A program made the translations under genes and the position numbers. From Merdibacter massiliensis (GTDB taxonomy: Bacteria; Bacillota_I; Bacilli_A; Erysipelotrichales; Erysipelotrichaceae): a stretch of DNA of 64,000 nucleotides. The DNA lies in NCBI RefSeq assembly GCF_900155395.1, contig NZ_LT699728.1, positions 62,001-126,000 of the forward strand, given 5' to 3'. The notes under the pieces were generated by a model that was not told the DNA's origin, searched no databases, and saw only the letters and a list, made by a program, of their open reading frames with translations. Positions 8,336 to 17,507 of this stretch are shown piece by piece; position 1 is the first letter of the stretch, and the number at the start of each line of letters is the position of its first letter.

Positions 8336-9362
8336 TATCTTCTTTAGCTGTTTCTGCGACCGGATTCATCTTTTCCTTCAGCTTTGCAGATAATTCTTCC
8401 ATCAGTTCCGGGTTAGACTTAAGGAAATTTTTCGCTGCTTCTTTTCCCTGTCCGATCTTTTCTCCATTGTAAGAGAACCATGCGCCGCTTTTCTTGACAA
8501 TCTCATGATCCACACAGAGATCCAGCAATTCTGCTACATAAGAAATGCCCTCTCCATACATGATCTCGATTGAAGCTGTTTTAAAAGGAGGTGCGACTTT
8601 GTTTTTGACAACTTTCACATTGACCTTGTTGCCGATGATCTCGGTTCCATTTTTAATAGCCTCGCTGCGGCGGATATCCAAACGCACGCTGGCGTAAAAT
8701 TTCAATGCACGTCCACCAGGCGTCGTTTCCGGGTTTCCAAACATGATTCCTACTTTTTCACGCAGCTGGTTGATAAAAATAGCTGTACATTCGCTGCGAT
8801 TCATGACACCGCTTAATTTACGCATCGCTTTTGACATCATGCGCGCCTGTAATCCCACTTGCGAATCGCTCATTTCTCCATCCAGCTCTGCCTGCGGTAC
8901 CAATGCGGCTACTGAGTCAATGACGATGATATCGATTGCACCGCTTTTGATCAGCATCTCTGCAATCTGCAATCCCTGTTCCCCGCTGTCTGGCTGAGAG
9001 AGGATCAATTCATCGATATTGACACCTAAATTCTTAGCATAATGAGGATCGATCGCATTTTCTGCATCGATGTAAGCTGCTCGCCCGCCTTTTTTTTGTA
9101 CCTCGGCAATAGCATGCAGCGCCAGTGTCGTTTTACCACTGGACTCCGGTCCATAAATCTCAATGATACGTCCTTTTGGATATCCGCCAATTCCTAAAGC
9201 TTCATCGATCTTGATCGAACCGGAACTGATGGCATCCACATCAACTGCTGCACGCTCGCCCAGCTTCATGATCGAGCCTTTGCCATATTGTTTTTCAATC
9301 TGTTTGATCGCATCTTCCAACAATGCATCTTTCTTTTCGTTTTTCACTACTTTCTCATCCAT
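8322..9362 (-). CDS. recA: Recombinase RecA
   Basis: A 346-residue recombinase that coats single-stranded DNA, pairs homologous strands and promotes LexA-type cleavage. Walker A GPESSGKT is at about residues 71-78, the Walker B region is [13 protein letters not shown]2 is around [18 protein letters not shown]. The start overlaps the cinA stop by a few bases. Last gene of the rodZ-pgsA-cinA-recA operon, the same order as in Bacillus. No LexA-type box was recognised near it. Confidence 0.98.
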   Translation of the reverse strand: MDEKVVKNEKKDALLEDAIKQIEKQYGKGSIMKLGERAAVDVDAISSGSIKIDEALGIGGYPKGRIIEIYGPESSGKTTLALHAIAEVQKKGGRAAYIDAENAIDPHYAKNLGVNIDELILSQPDSGEQGLQIAEMLIKSGAIDIIVIDSVAALVPQAELDGEMSDSQVGLQARMMSKAMRKLSGVMNRSECTAIFINQLREKVGIMFGNPETTPGGRALKFYASVRLDIRRSEAIKNGTEIIGNKVNVKVVKNKVAPPFKTASIEIMYGEGISYVAELLDLCVDHEIVKKSGAWFSYNGEKIGQGKEAAKNFLKSNPELMEELSAKLKEKMNPVAETAKEDTKTA

Positions 9363-9837
9363 TTTCTATCTCCTGTTCTTTCTTCAGAAACAAAATGACC
9401 TGATCACGCATCGCCTGTACTACACGTTCTCGCACTTCATTGCGATCCGCATGATCGATCTGAAAATGATAGCTCTGGCAGCCTTTTGCACTGGCCAATG
9501 CACAATAGACACTGCCTGCAGGTTGTTCCTCCATGCACGCAGGTCCGGCATTTCCCGTAAAAGAAACACACAAATCAGCCTGTAATAATTTTCTTGTGTT
9601 TTCAGCCATTGCCTTTGCACATGCCGCACTGACAACACCTTCTTGTTCGATGATCTTAGGGTCGACATGTACGATTTCTTCTTTGATCCTTGTTGCATAA
9701 GTAACGATTGCGCCTACCAGCACGTTCGATGCACCTGGTATTTCTGCGATGCGGCTGCTAAAGAGGCCGGCTGTCAAGCTCTCGCAACTGGCAATCGTTA
9801 ATTTTTTTTCTTTTAATAATTCCACTAGTTCTTTCAT
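9355..9837 (-). CDS. cinA: CinA C-terminal domain protein (nicotinamide-nucleotide amidase-like)
   Basis: A 160-residue stand-alone CinA_C domain: [24 protein letters not shown] and the SFTGNAGP loop are hallmarks. In well-studied homologues this domain deamidates nicotinamide mononucleotide (PncC), recycling NMN to NaMN, which fits the NAD genes nearby; the link is inference. Full-length CinA has an extra N-terminal molybdopterin-like domain, absent here. The ATG at 9837 overlaps the pgsA stop (TAATG). The ORF extends upstream to 9951, but that part lies inside pgsA. Confidence 0.9.
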   Translation of the reverse strand: MKELVELLKEKKLTIASCESLTAGLFSSRIAEIPGASNVLVGAIVTYATRIKEEIVHVDPKIIEQEGVVSAACAKAMAENTRKLLQADLCVSFTGNAGPACMEEQPAGSVYCALASAKGCQSYHFQIDHADRNEVRERVVQAMRDQVILFLKKEQEIENG

Positions 9838-10427
9838 TACATTGTTTCCATCACGATATCTTTCAATTGCCAAAAGTAAACAAATCCTGCATATAAAGAT
9901 ACGGCAGTTGCGACCCAGATCAAGAATGTGCTTACCGTTATACCAAACCATGCAAAAGGCAGATCGTGCAGCAGCACAAAGATGATCGTCAACATTTGCA
10001 ATACCGTTTTCAATTTACCGGCATAGCCGGCAGCTACCACTTTTCCACTGGCTGCTGCATTCATGCGCAGTCCATCCACGATCGTATCCCGCATGATCAT
10101 CAGCAATACCGCTATGATCGATACCCGCGACGACCAGGCGAACAAGAGAAACAGCGTATTCACCAGCAATTTGTCGGCAATCGGATCAATAAACTTGCCA
10201 AAAGAGGTAATTAAATGATCACGCCGGGCAATATGGCCGTCAAAGTAATCCGTAATAGATGCAATGGCGAATAACACAAATACAAGCAGATCGCTGTAAG
10301 GCAGCGCTACATTTGCTAAAATGACCGTCCCTGATAAAAAGCCCGTCATTTCTGCCGCAAGATAGATCACTGCTATCAATGGTACCAGCGCCATGCGCAT
10401 CAAAGATAATTTGTTTGGTAAATTCAT
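9837..10427 (-). CDS. pgsA: CDP-diacylglycerol--glycerol-3-phosphate 3-phosphatidyltransferase
   Basis: A 196-residue membrane enzyme making phosphatidylglycerol phosphate, the first committed step to acidic phospholipids. The CDP-alcohol phosphotransferase motif is clear: DYFDGHIAR followed by GKFIDPIADK, carrying the conserved aspartates. About five or six membrane helices surround it. It starts 2 bp after rodZ and overlaps cinA by one base. Confidence 0.94.
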   Translation of the reverse strand: MNLPNKLSLMRMALVPLIAVIYLAAEMTGFLSGTVILANVALPYSDLLVFVLFAIASITDYFDGHIARRDHLITSFGKFIDPIADKLLVNTLFLLFAWSSRVSIIAVLLMIMRDTIVDGLRMNAAASGKVVAAGYAGKLKTVLQMLTIIFVLLHDLPFAWFGITVSTFLIWVATAVSLYAGFVYFWQLKDIVMETM

Positions 10428-10429
10428 TC

Positions 10430-11353
10430 TTATTCCACCATTTCTATTTGGATCGTATATTCAGCAGAACTTCCCTGCTTAATTGAAGAATCGATTTCCA
10501 GAGTTTGGTCATTGATCTTGATCACATTGTTATACATGTAGCCATCATTGATCGTTACCTGGCAGCTCTTTTCTACCGTCAATTCATATTCGTATGGCTG
10601 ACTGCTGTAATAGATCTGTTTTTCTGCTACGGCTTTACCATCGACCTGCAATTCCACTGCACTGCCTCCGCCTGGAATCACCGTAAATTTTAAGACGTCT
10701 CCCTTATATACATTACTTACGGTATACGTCGTTGTTCCCGTTTTTTCAATTTTCATTTCCTTTTTCTCAGTTGGTGTTTCCGCATCTGTACCCGTATCCG
10801 CATTTCCTACATCTTGATTTTCTTGGATCGGCGGTGTGGTGTCCAGATTCGAGTCGTTTTGCGGCGCCTGGCCTCTCGAATTCAAGAAGACAATCAATGC
10901 AAAAACAATGACGATCAAAACAACCAAAACGATTGCGACAAAAGAAAGGAAAGATGCATCCATCCGGTTATAACCATGTTGCGTCATCGAAGAAAGATTG
11001 CGCTGCTTGCGTTCTTTCTGGTTCTTGTCCACTTTTGTCAATGACTCTGCCTGCTGAATATGATTTTCGATATCCGTATGCGTCTGCGTCAATGCTATTT
11101 CTTTTTCTTGTGCAAATGCTTCCACTGCTTCCTGCACATCCTCTCTTACTGTATCGTAAGAGATATCTACAGCGTCGCAATAAGAGCGCACAAAATAACG
11201 AAGATAGGATAAGTCATTTTCAAATGACTGGATATCTCGATTTTCCAAAGCAATGATGTAGCGTTCAGTCAGTCGGGTACGTTTGCTGATATCCGCAATG
11301 CTCAAGCCAAGTTCTTCTCTTTTACTTTTTAATACTTCATTAAATTTTGCCAT
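10430..11353 (-). CDS. rodZ: RodZ-like cell-shape protein (HTH, membrane helix, extracellular domain)
   Basis: 307 residues. Residues 1-70 form an Xre-type helix-turn-helix (FNEVLKSKREELGLSIADISKRTRL), the part of RodZ that binds MreB. A polar linker leads to one membrane helix (about residues 133-160, AIVLVVLIVIVFALIVFL), then a Thr/Asp-rich linker and a beta-rich external domain of the DUF4115 type. Equivalent to YmfM of Bacillus by order and architecture. First gene of the operon ending in recA. AGGTAGTGATGGT precedes the start, a moderate ribosome site. Confidence 0.88.
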   Translation of the reverse strand: MAKFNEVLKSKREELGLSIADISKRTRLTERYIIALENRDIQSFENDLSYLRYFVRSYCDAVDISYDTVREDVQEAVEAFAQEKEIALTQTHTDIENHIQQAESLTKVDKNQKERKQRNLSSMTQHGYNRMDASFLSFVAIVLVVLIVIVFALIVFLNSRGQAPQNDSNLDTTPPIQENQDVGNADTGTDAETPTEKKEMKIEKTGTTTYTVSNVYKGDVLKFTVIPGGGSAVELQVDGKAVAEKQIYYSSQPYEYELTVEKSCQVTINDGYMYNNVIKINDQTLEIDSSIKQGSSAEYTIQIEMVE

Positions 11354-11365
11354 ACCATCACTACC

Positions 11366-11497
11366 TCACATGCATTTCGTTTTTTTATATAAGAGTATAT
11401 TTAAAATTGCAGCTATAAATAACCATGATAATTGTACCAAAAACAAGCAAAAAAGAAAATGATTTTTAACTGAATTCTCATTTCTATCGAAATTCAT
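11366..11497 (-). CDS. Small membrane protein, 43 aa (candidate)
   Basis: From the ATG at 11497 a 43-residue protein with one clear hydrophobic helix (FLFCLFLVQLSWLFIAAIL) and a basic end (YKKTKCM) is encoded. A weak purine-rich site (AGGCAGGGTG) precedes the ATG, and TATAAT (11537-11542) lies upstream after the rnpB terminator. The open frame continues upstream into rnpB, but that part cannot be protein-coding. It is 12 bp before rodZ and could be cotranscribed with it. No family recognised; it may be only leader sequence. Confidence 0.4.
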   Translation of the reverse strand: MNFDRNENSVKNHFLFCLFLVQLSWLFIAAILNILLYKKTKCM

Positions 11498-11542
11498 AAA
11501 ACATTCACCCTGCCTTCTTTTTCTGTCTACAACTTTATTATA

Positions 11543-11573
11543 TAAAAAAAGAGAGGTTCTATCCCTCTCTTTA
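11543..11573 (-). terminator. Terminator of rnpB
   Basis: On the minus strand AAAGAGAGGG, a short loop, CCTCTCTTTTTTT: a strong stem with a T-run right after the 3' end of rnpB. Confidence 0.88.
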
Positions 11574-11574
11574 C

Positions 11575-11924
11575 ATGCTGCATACTGTAAGCCATGTTCT
11601 GTTCCCTTGCGGGCGACAGCCATTTATCTACACATTGCTGTGTCCTGCCTCCACTTCAATTTGTTTTGGCAAGCTCCCCTACCAAATTTGGGTTTCTCGC
11701 TTGTGGGGTTTACCCGTTCCACCTCCTATGTTTCCATAGGAGCTCGTCTCTGTGGCACTTTTACAGCATCTTTCACCTTAGCAAAGCCGTAGGCAAGATG
11801 CAGCCGTCAAGCATACGCCTGCCCGGATTTATTTTTTCATCCGGCACAAACACTACGATCATCGCAGATCGTGCGAGCATGGACTTTCCTCTGACACATC
11901 GTCAGCGGCTGTCCGCATCCAGCA
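11575..11924 (-). ncRNA. rnpB: RNase P RNA (bacterial, B-type)
   Basis: The minus strand contains the universally conserved P4 element GAGGAAAGTCCATGCTC near the 5' end and its partner ACAGAACATGGCTTACAG near the 3' end. The two ends form P1 (ATGCTG with CAGCAT). The length of about 350 nt and the GAGCTCCTATGG / CATAGGAGG internal hairpin fit the Firmicutes type-B ribozyme, which matures tRNA 5' ends. It lies directly after the gpsB stop, the gpsB-rnpB order known from Bacillus and relatives. Ends are inferred from P1, within a few bases. Confidence 0.95.
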
Positions 11925-12245
11925 TTATTTTTTAAAGACCTCGTATTCCAAGCGTGATAAACGTTTCAGAATATCGATCTGCGAAGAAGATGCAACTTCT
12001 TGTACAGTCTGATCTCCTTGTGAGCGAAGCTGATTGATTTCCTCTTTCAACTGGTCGATCTGATTTTCATAAGCACGCAGCTGCTTGCCCAATTCTTGTA
12101 TCGTTTCTTCATACAGCTGATAATCACTGATGACCATGTCTAAAAATTCATCCACTTCTTGTGGAGAATACCCCTTCAGATCAATATGAAACTCCTTATC
12201 CAGGATCTTGTTTGCATTTAATTGATATTGTGGCATTTCTTTCAC
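11925..12245 (-). CDS. gpsB: Cell-division regulator GpsB (DivIVA family)
   Basis: 106 residues. The N-terminal membrane-binding/DivIVA motif (ILDKEFHIDLKGYSPQEVDEFLD) is followed by a long coiled coil (LGKQLRAYENQIDQLKEEINQLRS) and a short C-terminal helix. In other Firmicutes GpsB moves between septum and side wall and binds PBP1A-type synthases; here a PBP1A gene lies divergently about 700 bp away. AGGTGAAAG precedes the ATG. The stop abuts rnpB. Confidence 0.92.
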   Translation of the reverse strand: MKEMPQYQLNANKILDKEFHIDLKGYSPQEVDEFLDMVISDYQLYEETIQELGKQLRAYENQIDQLKEEINQLRSQGDQTVQEVASSSQIDILKRLSRLEYEVFKK

Positions 12246-12330
12246 CTCGCTTAAATAATTTTCGCATTTTTATGAAAAAAAATCAAGTGTTCCAGGTGAG
12301 AAGTGACGAATTCCAGGGTACGGATAAAGA

Positions 12331-12359
12331 TTGAATAATCATTTTCTTTACGCTATAAT
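12331..12359 (+). promoter_or_regulatory. Promoter of recU-PBP1A
   Basis: TTGAAT (12331-12336), 17-bp spacer, TATAAT (12354-12359). The position rules out the ATG at 12358 as the recU start, because it lies in the -10 box. Confidence 0.85.
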
Positions 12360-12375
12360 GAGAAAGGTGATAACT

Positions 12376-12981
12376 GTGATTGGATACCCAAATGGACATG
12401 GTGGATCAATGCGTTCCTGCACCAAGCAAACAAAAGGAATTTCGGCTGCTAATCGCGGCATGAGCTTAGAAAAAGATCTAAATGATTCTAATCAGTATTA
12501 TTTGCAAAGCGGGCGCGCGCTGATCCATAAAAAGCCAACACCTATTCAAGTAGTGAAAGTTGATTATCCGGCAAGAAATGCCGCTAAGATCACGGAAGCA
12601 TATTATAAGGTGCCAAGTACTACCGATTATAATGGAATCTATCGCGGCCGTCCGATTGATTTTGAAGCAAAAGAGACTGTCAACAAGACCAGTTTTCCTT
12701 TCAAAAGCATCCATCCCCATCAGATCGAACATCTGCGTCTTGTCAAACAACACGGGGGGATCGGCTTCTTTATCATCCGTTTCCGTGCCTATGGTGAAAC
12801 GTATCTGATCGATGCAGCGGAGATCATCGATCGCTATCAACATTCTAAGCGAAAATCTATTTCTTATGAAGAGGTCCGTACAATCGGTTCTTTGATCAGG
12901 GAAGGATTGACGCCGCGCTTATGTTATTTAGATAATGTAGATGCGCTCTATTTCAAGGAGGTAACGCACCATGAAAAATAA
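12376..12981 (+). CDS. recU: Holliday junction resolvase RecU
   Basis: About 201 residues from the GTG at 12376, which follows AAAGGTGAT and gives MIGYPNG, matching the usual RecU beginning MIRYPNG. Conserved features: the NRGMSLEKDLNDSN segment, the nuclease core TDYNGIYRGRPIDFEAKET with acidic residues and lysine, and FKSIHPHQIEHL. RecU cuts four-way junctions and helps chromosome segregation. Its end overlaps the PBP1A start by 11 bp, the recU-ponA arrangement of Bacillus. Confidence 0.94.
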   Translation: MIGYPNGHGGSMRSCTKQTKGISAANRGMSLEKDLNDSNQYYLQSGRALIHKKPTPIQVVKVDYPARNAAKITEAYYKVPSTTDYNGIYRGRPIDFEAKETVNKTSFPFKSIHPHQIEHLRLVKQHGGIGFFIIRFRAYGETYLIDAAEIIDRYQHSKRKSISYEEVRTIGSLIREGLTPRLCYLDNVDALYFKEVTHHEK

Positions 12982-15451
12982 AGAAAAGAAAGAACAAAAT
13001 GCTGTACAGAAGAAAAGTAAATGGAAACGATTAGATGCCTGGAACAAGGCAGCAATCTTTGTATTGACGCTCGTATTGGTCGGATGTGTCTGTGTATTTA
13101 CTTTGCTGGTCAACGTCATCAGTGAAGCGCCCAATTTCAATCCAGAGCAATTAGTCGCCGGTACTTCTTCCCGCGTATATGATAAAGACGGCAATGTCAT
13201 TGCCGAATTGGGAAGCGAGCATCGTGACAACATTACATATGAAGATCTGCCGCAGGATCTCATTGATGCATTTTTAGCTATTGAAGATTCCCGTTTCTTC
13301 AAACACAACGGTTTCGATTTGCCCCGTTTCTTAAGTTCAGCTATCAATAACTTAAGCAGCGGCTCGCTTTCGCAGGGCGGTTCTACTTTGACGATGCAAT
13401 TAGTGGATAACACATGGATCGCCAATGCCAAAACGCAGGTAGTAGAAAGCGGCGGCAGCGTTTCTGCCATCGATAACATTAAATATAAGATACAGGAAAT
13501 TTATTTAAGCTTATTAACGGAACAAAGCATGGATAAAAAGCAGATCCTGGTGAATTATTTGAACATGATCTGGTTTGGAAGCGACGGCGGTACACGTGGT
13601 GTACAAAATGCGGCACTCTATTATTTTGGAAAAGATGTCAATGAACTAAATCTGTCGGAATGTGCTTTTCTTGCCGGTGTCATCAATGCGCCAGGTGCCT
13701 ATACCCCTTACAATTTAGCCGGTGATGATATTGACCATTATTCAGCTGCGACAAAACGCCGCAATGAAACGTTGGCCTTGATGTTACAGCACGGTTATAT
13801 CAGTAAAGAAGAATACAATTTATCAAAATCTACGAATCTGGCCTTCCAGCTGGAAAAGAGCGATACTTTTACAGAAGATCCATATCAAAGTATCGTTGAG
13901 CTTGCTGTAAAAGAAACAAGAGAGCTGACAGGCTTAGATCCTTATACGACCGAAATGGATATTTACACCGGTATCGACAGTGAGGCGCAAAAACTAGCTT
14001 ATGAACTTTCGACAGGCAAGGTATATTCCTTCCCAAATCAATATTTCAATGTCGGTCTGACATTATTAAACAATAAAACCGGTGAGATCGTTGCAATCGG
14101 TCCAGGAAGAGAATATACAGGAGATTCGTCCAGCCGAAATGCAGCTACCGAAGATCAGCAGCCAGGATCTACGATGAAACCGATATTGGACTATGCGCCA
14201 ACCTTTGAATATCTTGGGTGGTCTACATCGCATACTGTCGATGACAAAGCAGATGATTATTTCCATATCGGGCGCGATCTGCAAAACTCAGATGGCAAAT
14301 ATATGGGGAAAATGTCTTTGGCTGACGCATTAGGTTTATCACGAAACACAACTGCAGCAGCTACATTGCAATTGCTGATCGATTCACAGGGCAGCAATTT
14401 CTGGGTATCCTACTTAAAAAATCTAGGCTTCCGCGACAGTGTGGCAGAAGCATTTGATATTCAATACAGTATCGGCGGCGGCAACATGCGTTGTTCTACG
14501 ATCGAGCTTGCCAATGCATATTCTACATTGGCAAATGGCGGTACGCGAGAAGATGCACATGTCATTCGAAGCGTCAGTGTCCGTAACGGAAAAACTTATG
14601 AATATAAGACTAAAAGCACAGAAGTATTGAGTGAAGGAGCAGCCTACATGATGTCCACCATTTTGGAGAAAGTAGTCAATGGCGGATATGCTTCCTTTAA
14701 CTACATCCTGGACGGTGACGGCAGTTATACGGTATATGGTAAATCAGGAACGACCGATTGGGGTACTTCTGGTGCACAATATGGCATTCCTACGACCGCA
14801 ATGAAAGATGAGTGGTCTGTCAGCTACACCAGCGAGTATACTGTAACGGTATGGAGCGGTTATACAAGCACCGGTATCGAACATGGATATTACATTACAG
14901 AACAGGTATTGTATGAAGCGCTTGCCTCTCATATCAACCGCGCCATGCTGGACAGCGTCAGCGACAGCAATACAGCTCCTCTAAGCAAACCAAGCAGTGT
15001 CGTGAGCACAGCAAGCGGCGACGGCGGTCTGATCCTTTCTAAATACTATGATACAGAAGAGAGCAAGACAAATGGCATGGCAGATGATCCTAGCGGTACA
15101 AAACGCGAGGAAGAACAGAAAAAACAAGAAAAATGCAAGGATGATCCATTATCAGATGAAAGCTGTGATGGATATGAAGAGGCAATGAAACAGCTGCAAA
15201 CTAAATGTCAAGCAGATCCTACGATCGATAAACGTTGTGATGGATATGAAGATGCGATGAAGAAAAAACAAGAACAGCAAAGCTGTGAAGCCAGTGGCGG
15301 TACGTATCAAAATGGACAGTGTATCACAACGGTACCGCCGACCACACAAACACCTTCTACGGACGGCAGTACATCGGCACCGCCATCTTCTGACGATAGT
15401 ACGTCAGCACCGCCATCTTCTGACGATAGTACGTCAGCACCTTCTGCATAA
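12971..15451 (+). CDS. ponA: Class A penicillin-binding protein (PBP1A-like)
   Basis: 826 residues: short cytoplasmic tail, one membrane helix (about 27-50), a GT51 glycosyltransferase domain (catalytic Glu in AIEDSRFFKHNGFD, about residue 105; later QGGSTLTMQL), then a transpeptidase with PGSTMKP (Ser about 400), SRNT and KSGTT (about 591). It polymerises and crosslinks peptidoglycan. The last about 130 residues are unusual: a highly charged tail with two CDGYE repeats, five regularly spaced cysteines, then STSAPPSSDD repeats encoded by a 30-bp tandem DNA repeat. AAGGAGG lies within the recU end, before the ATG. Confidence 0.95.
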   Translation: MKNKEKKEQNAVQKKSKWKRLDAWNKAAIFVLTLVLVGCVCVFTLLVNVISEAPNFNPEQLVAGTSSRVYDKDGNVIAELGSEHRDNITYEDLPQDLIDAFLAIEDSRFFKHNGFDLPRFLSSAINNLSSGSLSQGGSTLTMQLVDNTWIANAKTQVVESGGSVSAIDNIKYKIQEIYLSLLTEQSMDKKQILVNYLNMIWFGSDGGTRGVQNAALYYFGKDVNELNLSECAFLAGVINAPGAYTPYNLAGDDIDHYSAATKRRNETLALMLQHGYISKEEYNLSKSTNLAFQLEKSDTFTEDPYQSIVELAVKETRELTGLDPYTTEMDIYTGIDSEAQKLAYELSTGKVYSFPNQYFNVGLTLLNNKTGEIVAIGPGREYTGDSSSRNAATEDQQPGSTMKPILDYAPTFEYLGWSTSHTVDDKADDYFHIGRDLQNSDGKYMGKMSLADALGLSRNTTAAATLQLLIDSQGSNFWVSYLKNLGFRDSVAEAFDIQYSIGGGNMRCSTIELANAYSTLANGGTREDAHVIRSVSVRNGKTYEYKTKSTEVLSEGAAYMMSTILEKVVNGGYASFNYILDGDGSYTVYGKSGTTDWGTSGAQYGIPTTAMKDEWSVSYTSEYTVTVWSGYTSTGIEHGYYITEQVLYEALASHINRAMLDSVSDSNTAPLSKPSSVVSTASGDGGLILSKYYDTEESKTNGMADDPSGTKREEEQKKQEKCKDDPLSDESCDGYEEAMKQLQTKCQADPTIDKRCDGYEDAMKKKQEQQSCEASGGTYQNGQCITTVPPTTQTPSTDGSTSAPPSSDDSTSAPPSSDDSTSAPSA
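15373..15447 (+). repeat. 30-bp tandem repeat in the PBP1A tail
   Basis: Two nearly identical 30-bp units plus a partial third encode the Ser/Thr/Pro/Asp-rich STSAPPSSDD repeats at the C-terminus. In-frame units can change number by slippage without breaking the gene. Confidence 0.8.
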
Positions 15452-15491
15452 AAAAAGCAGATGCGATCAGTTATGATCGTATCTGCTTTTC
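15449..15491. terminator. Bidirectional terminator between PBP1A and aspartate kinase
   Basis: AAAAGCAGATGCGATCA and TGATCGTATCTGCTTTT form a long stem with A/T tails between two convergent genes. Confidence 0.88.
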
Positions 15492-15502
15492 ATTTATTTA
15501 GC

Positions 15503-16717
15503 TTACTTTTTTTGTACGCCTAGATCAAAAGCGTCTCCCAATACACGAATGGCTTTTTCGCGATCTTTTTTCTCGATCGTCAAAGAAATGGATATTTCAC
15601 TTGATGTGATCATATAATAACGGATCCCATTTGCATTTAAAGTATCAAACACCTTGCTGGCGATACCGCTGTGCGTAGAAATGCCGACACCGATCAATGA
15701 TAATTTGATAAAACCTAACATGCGTGTAATAGAATATTCTTCACCCAATTCTTCACTATGTTCCAAGATCTGTTCACTTTGTTCTTCATTGCAATAGAAA
15801 GAGAAATTGACCCTGCCTTCTTCGCTGAGCTGTTGGGAAATCGTATCCAGATTAATATTGAGACGTGCGATCATTGCAAATAAGCGCGCAATGAATACCC
15901 CGTCAGTAGGCAGATCATTGATCCGCATGATCGCATAATCATCTTTGATGCTGATTCCTGTGATCGGCATATCTTCTAGATGTTTTGTTTTTTCCATAAT
16001 CCATGTCCCCCTGCTCTTATCTTTTTCTAACGCTCTGCCAAGAAATAACGGTACATTGTATTTACTGGCCAGTTCAACACTGCGTGTTTCCAAGACACCG
16101 GCACCTAAACAAGCCATCTGCATCATCTCATCATATGTAATTTCTTTTAATAATCTTGCTTTAGGATACAGCCTTGGATCGATCGTATAGACACCATTTA
16201 CATCGGTGTAGATATGACATTCCCAGCCTAATTTTGCCGCTAAAGCTACTGCAGTAGTATCACTTCCGCCACGGCCTAGTGTCGTGATCTCTCCATTTTC
16301 CGTAGCACCTTGAAAACCGGCAACCACTACCACTTTGCCATCATCCAGATGATGCCGCAAGTTGGTGATATCGATATCTTTGATACGTGCATGAGCATGA
16401 TGATGACTTGTGATAAACCCGCACTGATAACCGGTCAAAGAGATGGCCGGCACCCCTAATGCACCGATAGCCATTGCCAATAAAGTGACGGTCTTCTGTT
16501 CACCGGTAGATAATAAAGAATCCAGTTCCCGCTTATTCACATGATCCGAAATCTGATTGGCCAAAGCAATCAATTGATTGGTAGTCTTCCCCATCGCACT
16601 CGCTACAATGATCAAATGATGACCTTGTTCATACATCTCTTTCACGTGTTGGGCAATCGCAGAAATCTGTTCAAGCGTACCAACACTCGTTCCTCCATAT
16701 TTCTCTACAATATTCAT
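15503..16717 (-). CDS. lysC: Aspartate kinase
   Basis: About 404 residues. The kinase domain starts with VEKYGGTSVGT and includes FQGATENGEITTLGRGGSDTTA, the aspartate/ATP site. Two ACT domains occupy the last 150 residues and normally bind lysine or threonine as inhibitors. It makes aspartyl-phosphate for lysine, diaminopimelate, threonine and methionine. The ATG at 16717 is favoured: AGGGG lies 7 bp upstream; two earlier in-frame ATGs are too close to or before that site. Single-gene transcript; no lysine riboswitch was recognised in its leader. The symbol is tentative among the aspartate kinase isozymes. Confidence 0.93.
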   Translation of the reverse strand: MNIVEKYGGTSVGTLEQISAIAQHVKEMYEQGHHLIIVASAMGKTTNQLIALANQISDHVNKRELDSLLSTGEQKTVTLLAMAIGALGVPAISLTGYQCGFITSHHHAHARIKDIDITNLRHHLDDGKVVVVAGFQGATENGEITTLGRGGSDTTAVALAAKLGWECHIYTDVNGVYTIDPRLYPKARLLKEITYDEMMQMACLGAGVLETRSVELASKYNVPLFLGRALEKDKSRGTWIMEKTKHLEDMPITGISIKDDYAIMRINDLPTDGVFIARLFAMIARLNINLDTISQQLSEEGRVNFSFYCNEEQSEQILEHSEELGEEYSITRMLGFIKLSLIGVGISTHSGIASKVFDTLNANGIRYYMITSSEISISLTIEKKDREKAIRVLGDAFDLGVQKK

Positions 16718-16774
16718 GTTCATTCCCCTGTTCATCTTGATAAAACGAAATTGACGCAGATAAAAATCGTGATT

Positions 16775-16803
16775 ATCATACCACTAACTTTCATTCTTCT
16801 CAA
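16775..16803 (-). promoter_or_regulatory. Promoter of aspartate kinase
   Basis: The minus strand has TTGAGA (16798-16803), 17-bp spacer, TATGAT (16775-16780), leaving a leader of about 50 nt. Confidence 0.7.
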
Positions 16804-16821
16804 TAAATTTCTATTTTTTCT

Positions 16822-16848
16822 AAAAAAAAGCAGAACATCTGCTTCTTT
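16822..16848 (-). terminator. Terminator after nth
   Basis: AAGCAGATGTTCTGCTT followed by T8 on the minus strand, at the very end of nth. Confidence 0.8.
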
Positions 16849-17507
16849 CATTTCTTCTTTTTGGACTTGGCAATCTGGTCCAGTTTTGCTTTCTTGCAAA
16901 GCGTCGTCTGAAAAGGACAGCCTTCACATTTTGGATTGCGTGCCGTACATTGATAGCGCCCAAAGAAAATGAGGAGATGGTGCGCACGATTCCAGCGATT
17001 GCGATCAAGTTTTCGCCTCAATTTTTCTTCCACTTTCTCTACATCATCCTGCGGCTTTGCTAATCCAAGCCGTTTGGAAACACGCTCCACATGTGTATCA
17101 ACCGCAATGCTGGGGATATCAAAAGAGACGCTGCGTACCACGTTTGCCGTCTTTCTGCCTACACCAGCCAAAGACATCAGCTCTTTACGCGAGCTGGGGA
17201 CGACACCATCAAACTGCGAGACCAAAGACTCGCTTAACGCTTTTAATGAGCGGGCCTTATTGCGATACAATCCTATGCTTTTGATATAAGAACTGATTTC
17301 ATCGACGGAAGCAGCAGCCATTGCCTGCGGTGTAGGATATTTAGCAAACAATGCCGGTGTTACACGATTAACAGAAGCATCCGTCGCTTGAGCACTCAAT
17401 ACGACAGCAACTAACAGCTCAAACGGATTGCGGTGAACAAGCTCGCATTGTGCTTGCGGAAATAAGATTTCTAACTCATCCAAAATTGCATTTGTGTCAA
17501 TGCTCAT
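16848..17507 (-). CDS. nth: Endonuclease III
   Basis: A 219-residue base-excision repair glycosylase/AP lyase for oxidised pyrimidines. The helix-hairpin-helix LAGVGRKTANV carries the catalytic Lys (about 119), the catalytic Asp is in AVDTH (about 137), and a 4Fe-4S cluster is formed by four cysteines (about 187, 194, 197, 204). The basic tail LDQIAKSKKKK may aid DNA binding. Start overlaps the dnaD stop (ATGA). The dnaD-nth pairing is conserved in Bacillus. Confidence 0.96.
   Translation of the reverse strand: MSIDTNAILDELEILFPQAQCELVHRNPFELLVAVVLSAQATDASVNRVTPALFAKYPTPQAMAAASVDEISSYIKSIGLYRNKARSLKALSESLVSQFDGVVPSSRKELMSLAGVGRKTANVVRSVSFDIPSIAVDTHVERVSKRLGLAKPQDDVEKVEEKLRRKLDRNRWNRAHHLLIFFGRYQCTARNPKCEGCPFQTTLCKKAKLDQIAKSKKKK

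Noticed and set aside
11498-11623. Upstream part of the small membrane-protein frame
   Set aside because: It runs through the rnpB terminator and the 3' end of RNase P RNA, so only the last 43 codons can be considered.
16718-16847. Lysine riboswitch before aspartate kinase
   Set aside because: The leader is only about 50 nt after the predicted promoter, too short for that riboswitch, and its core sequences are absent.
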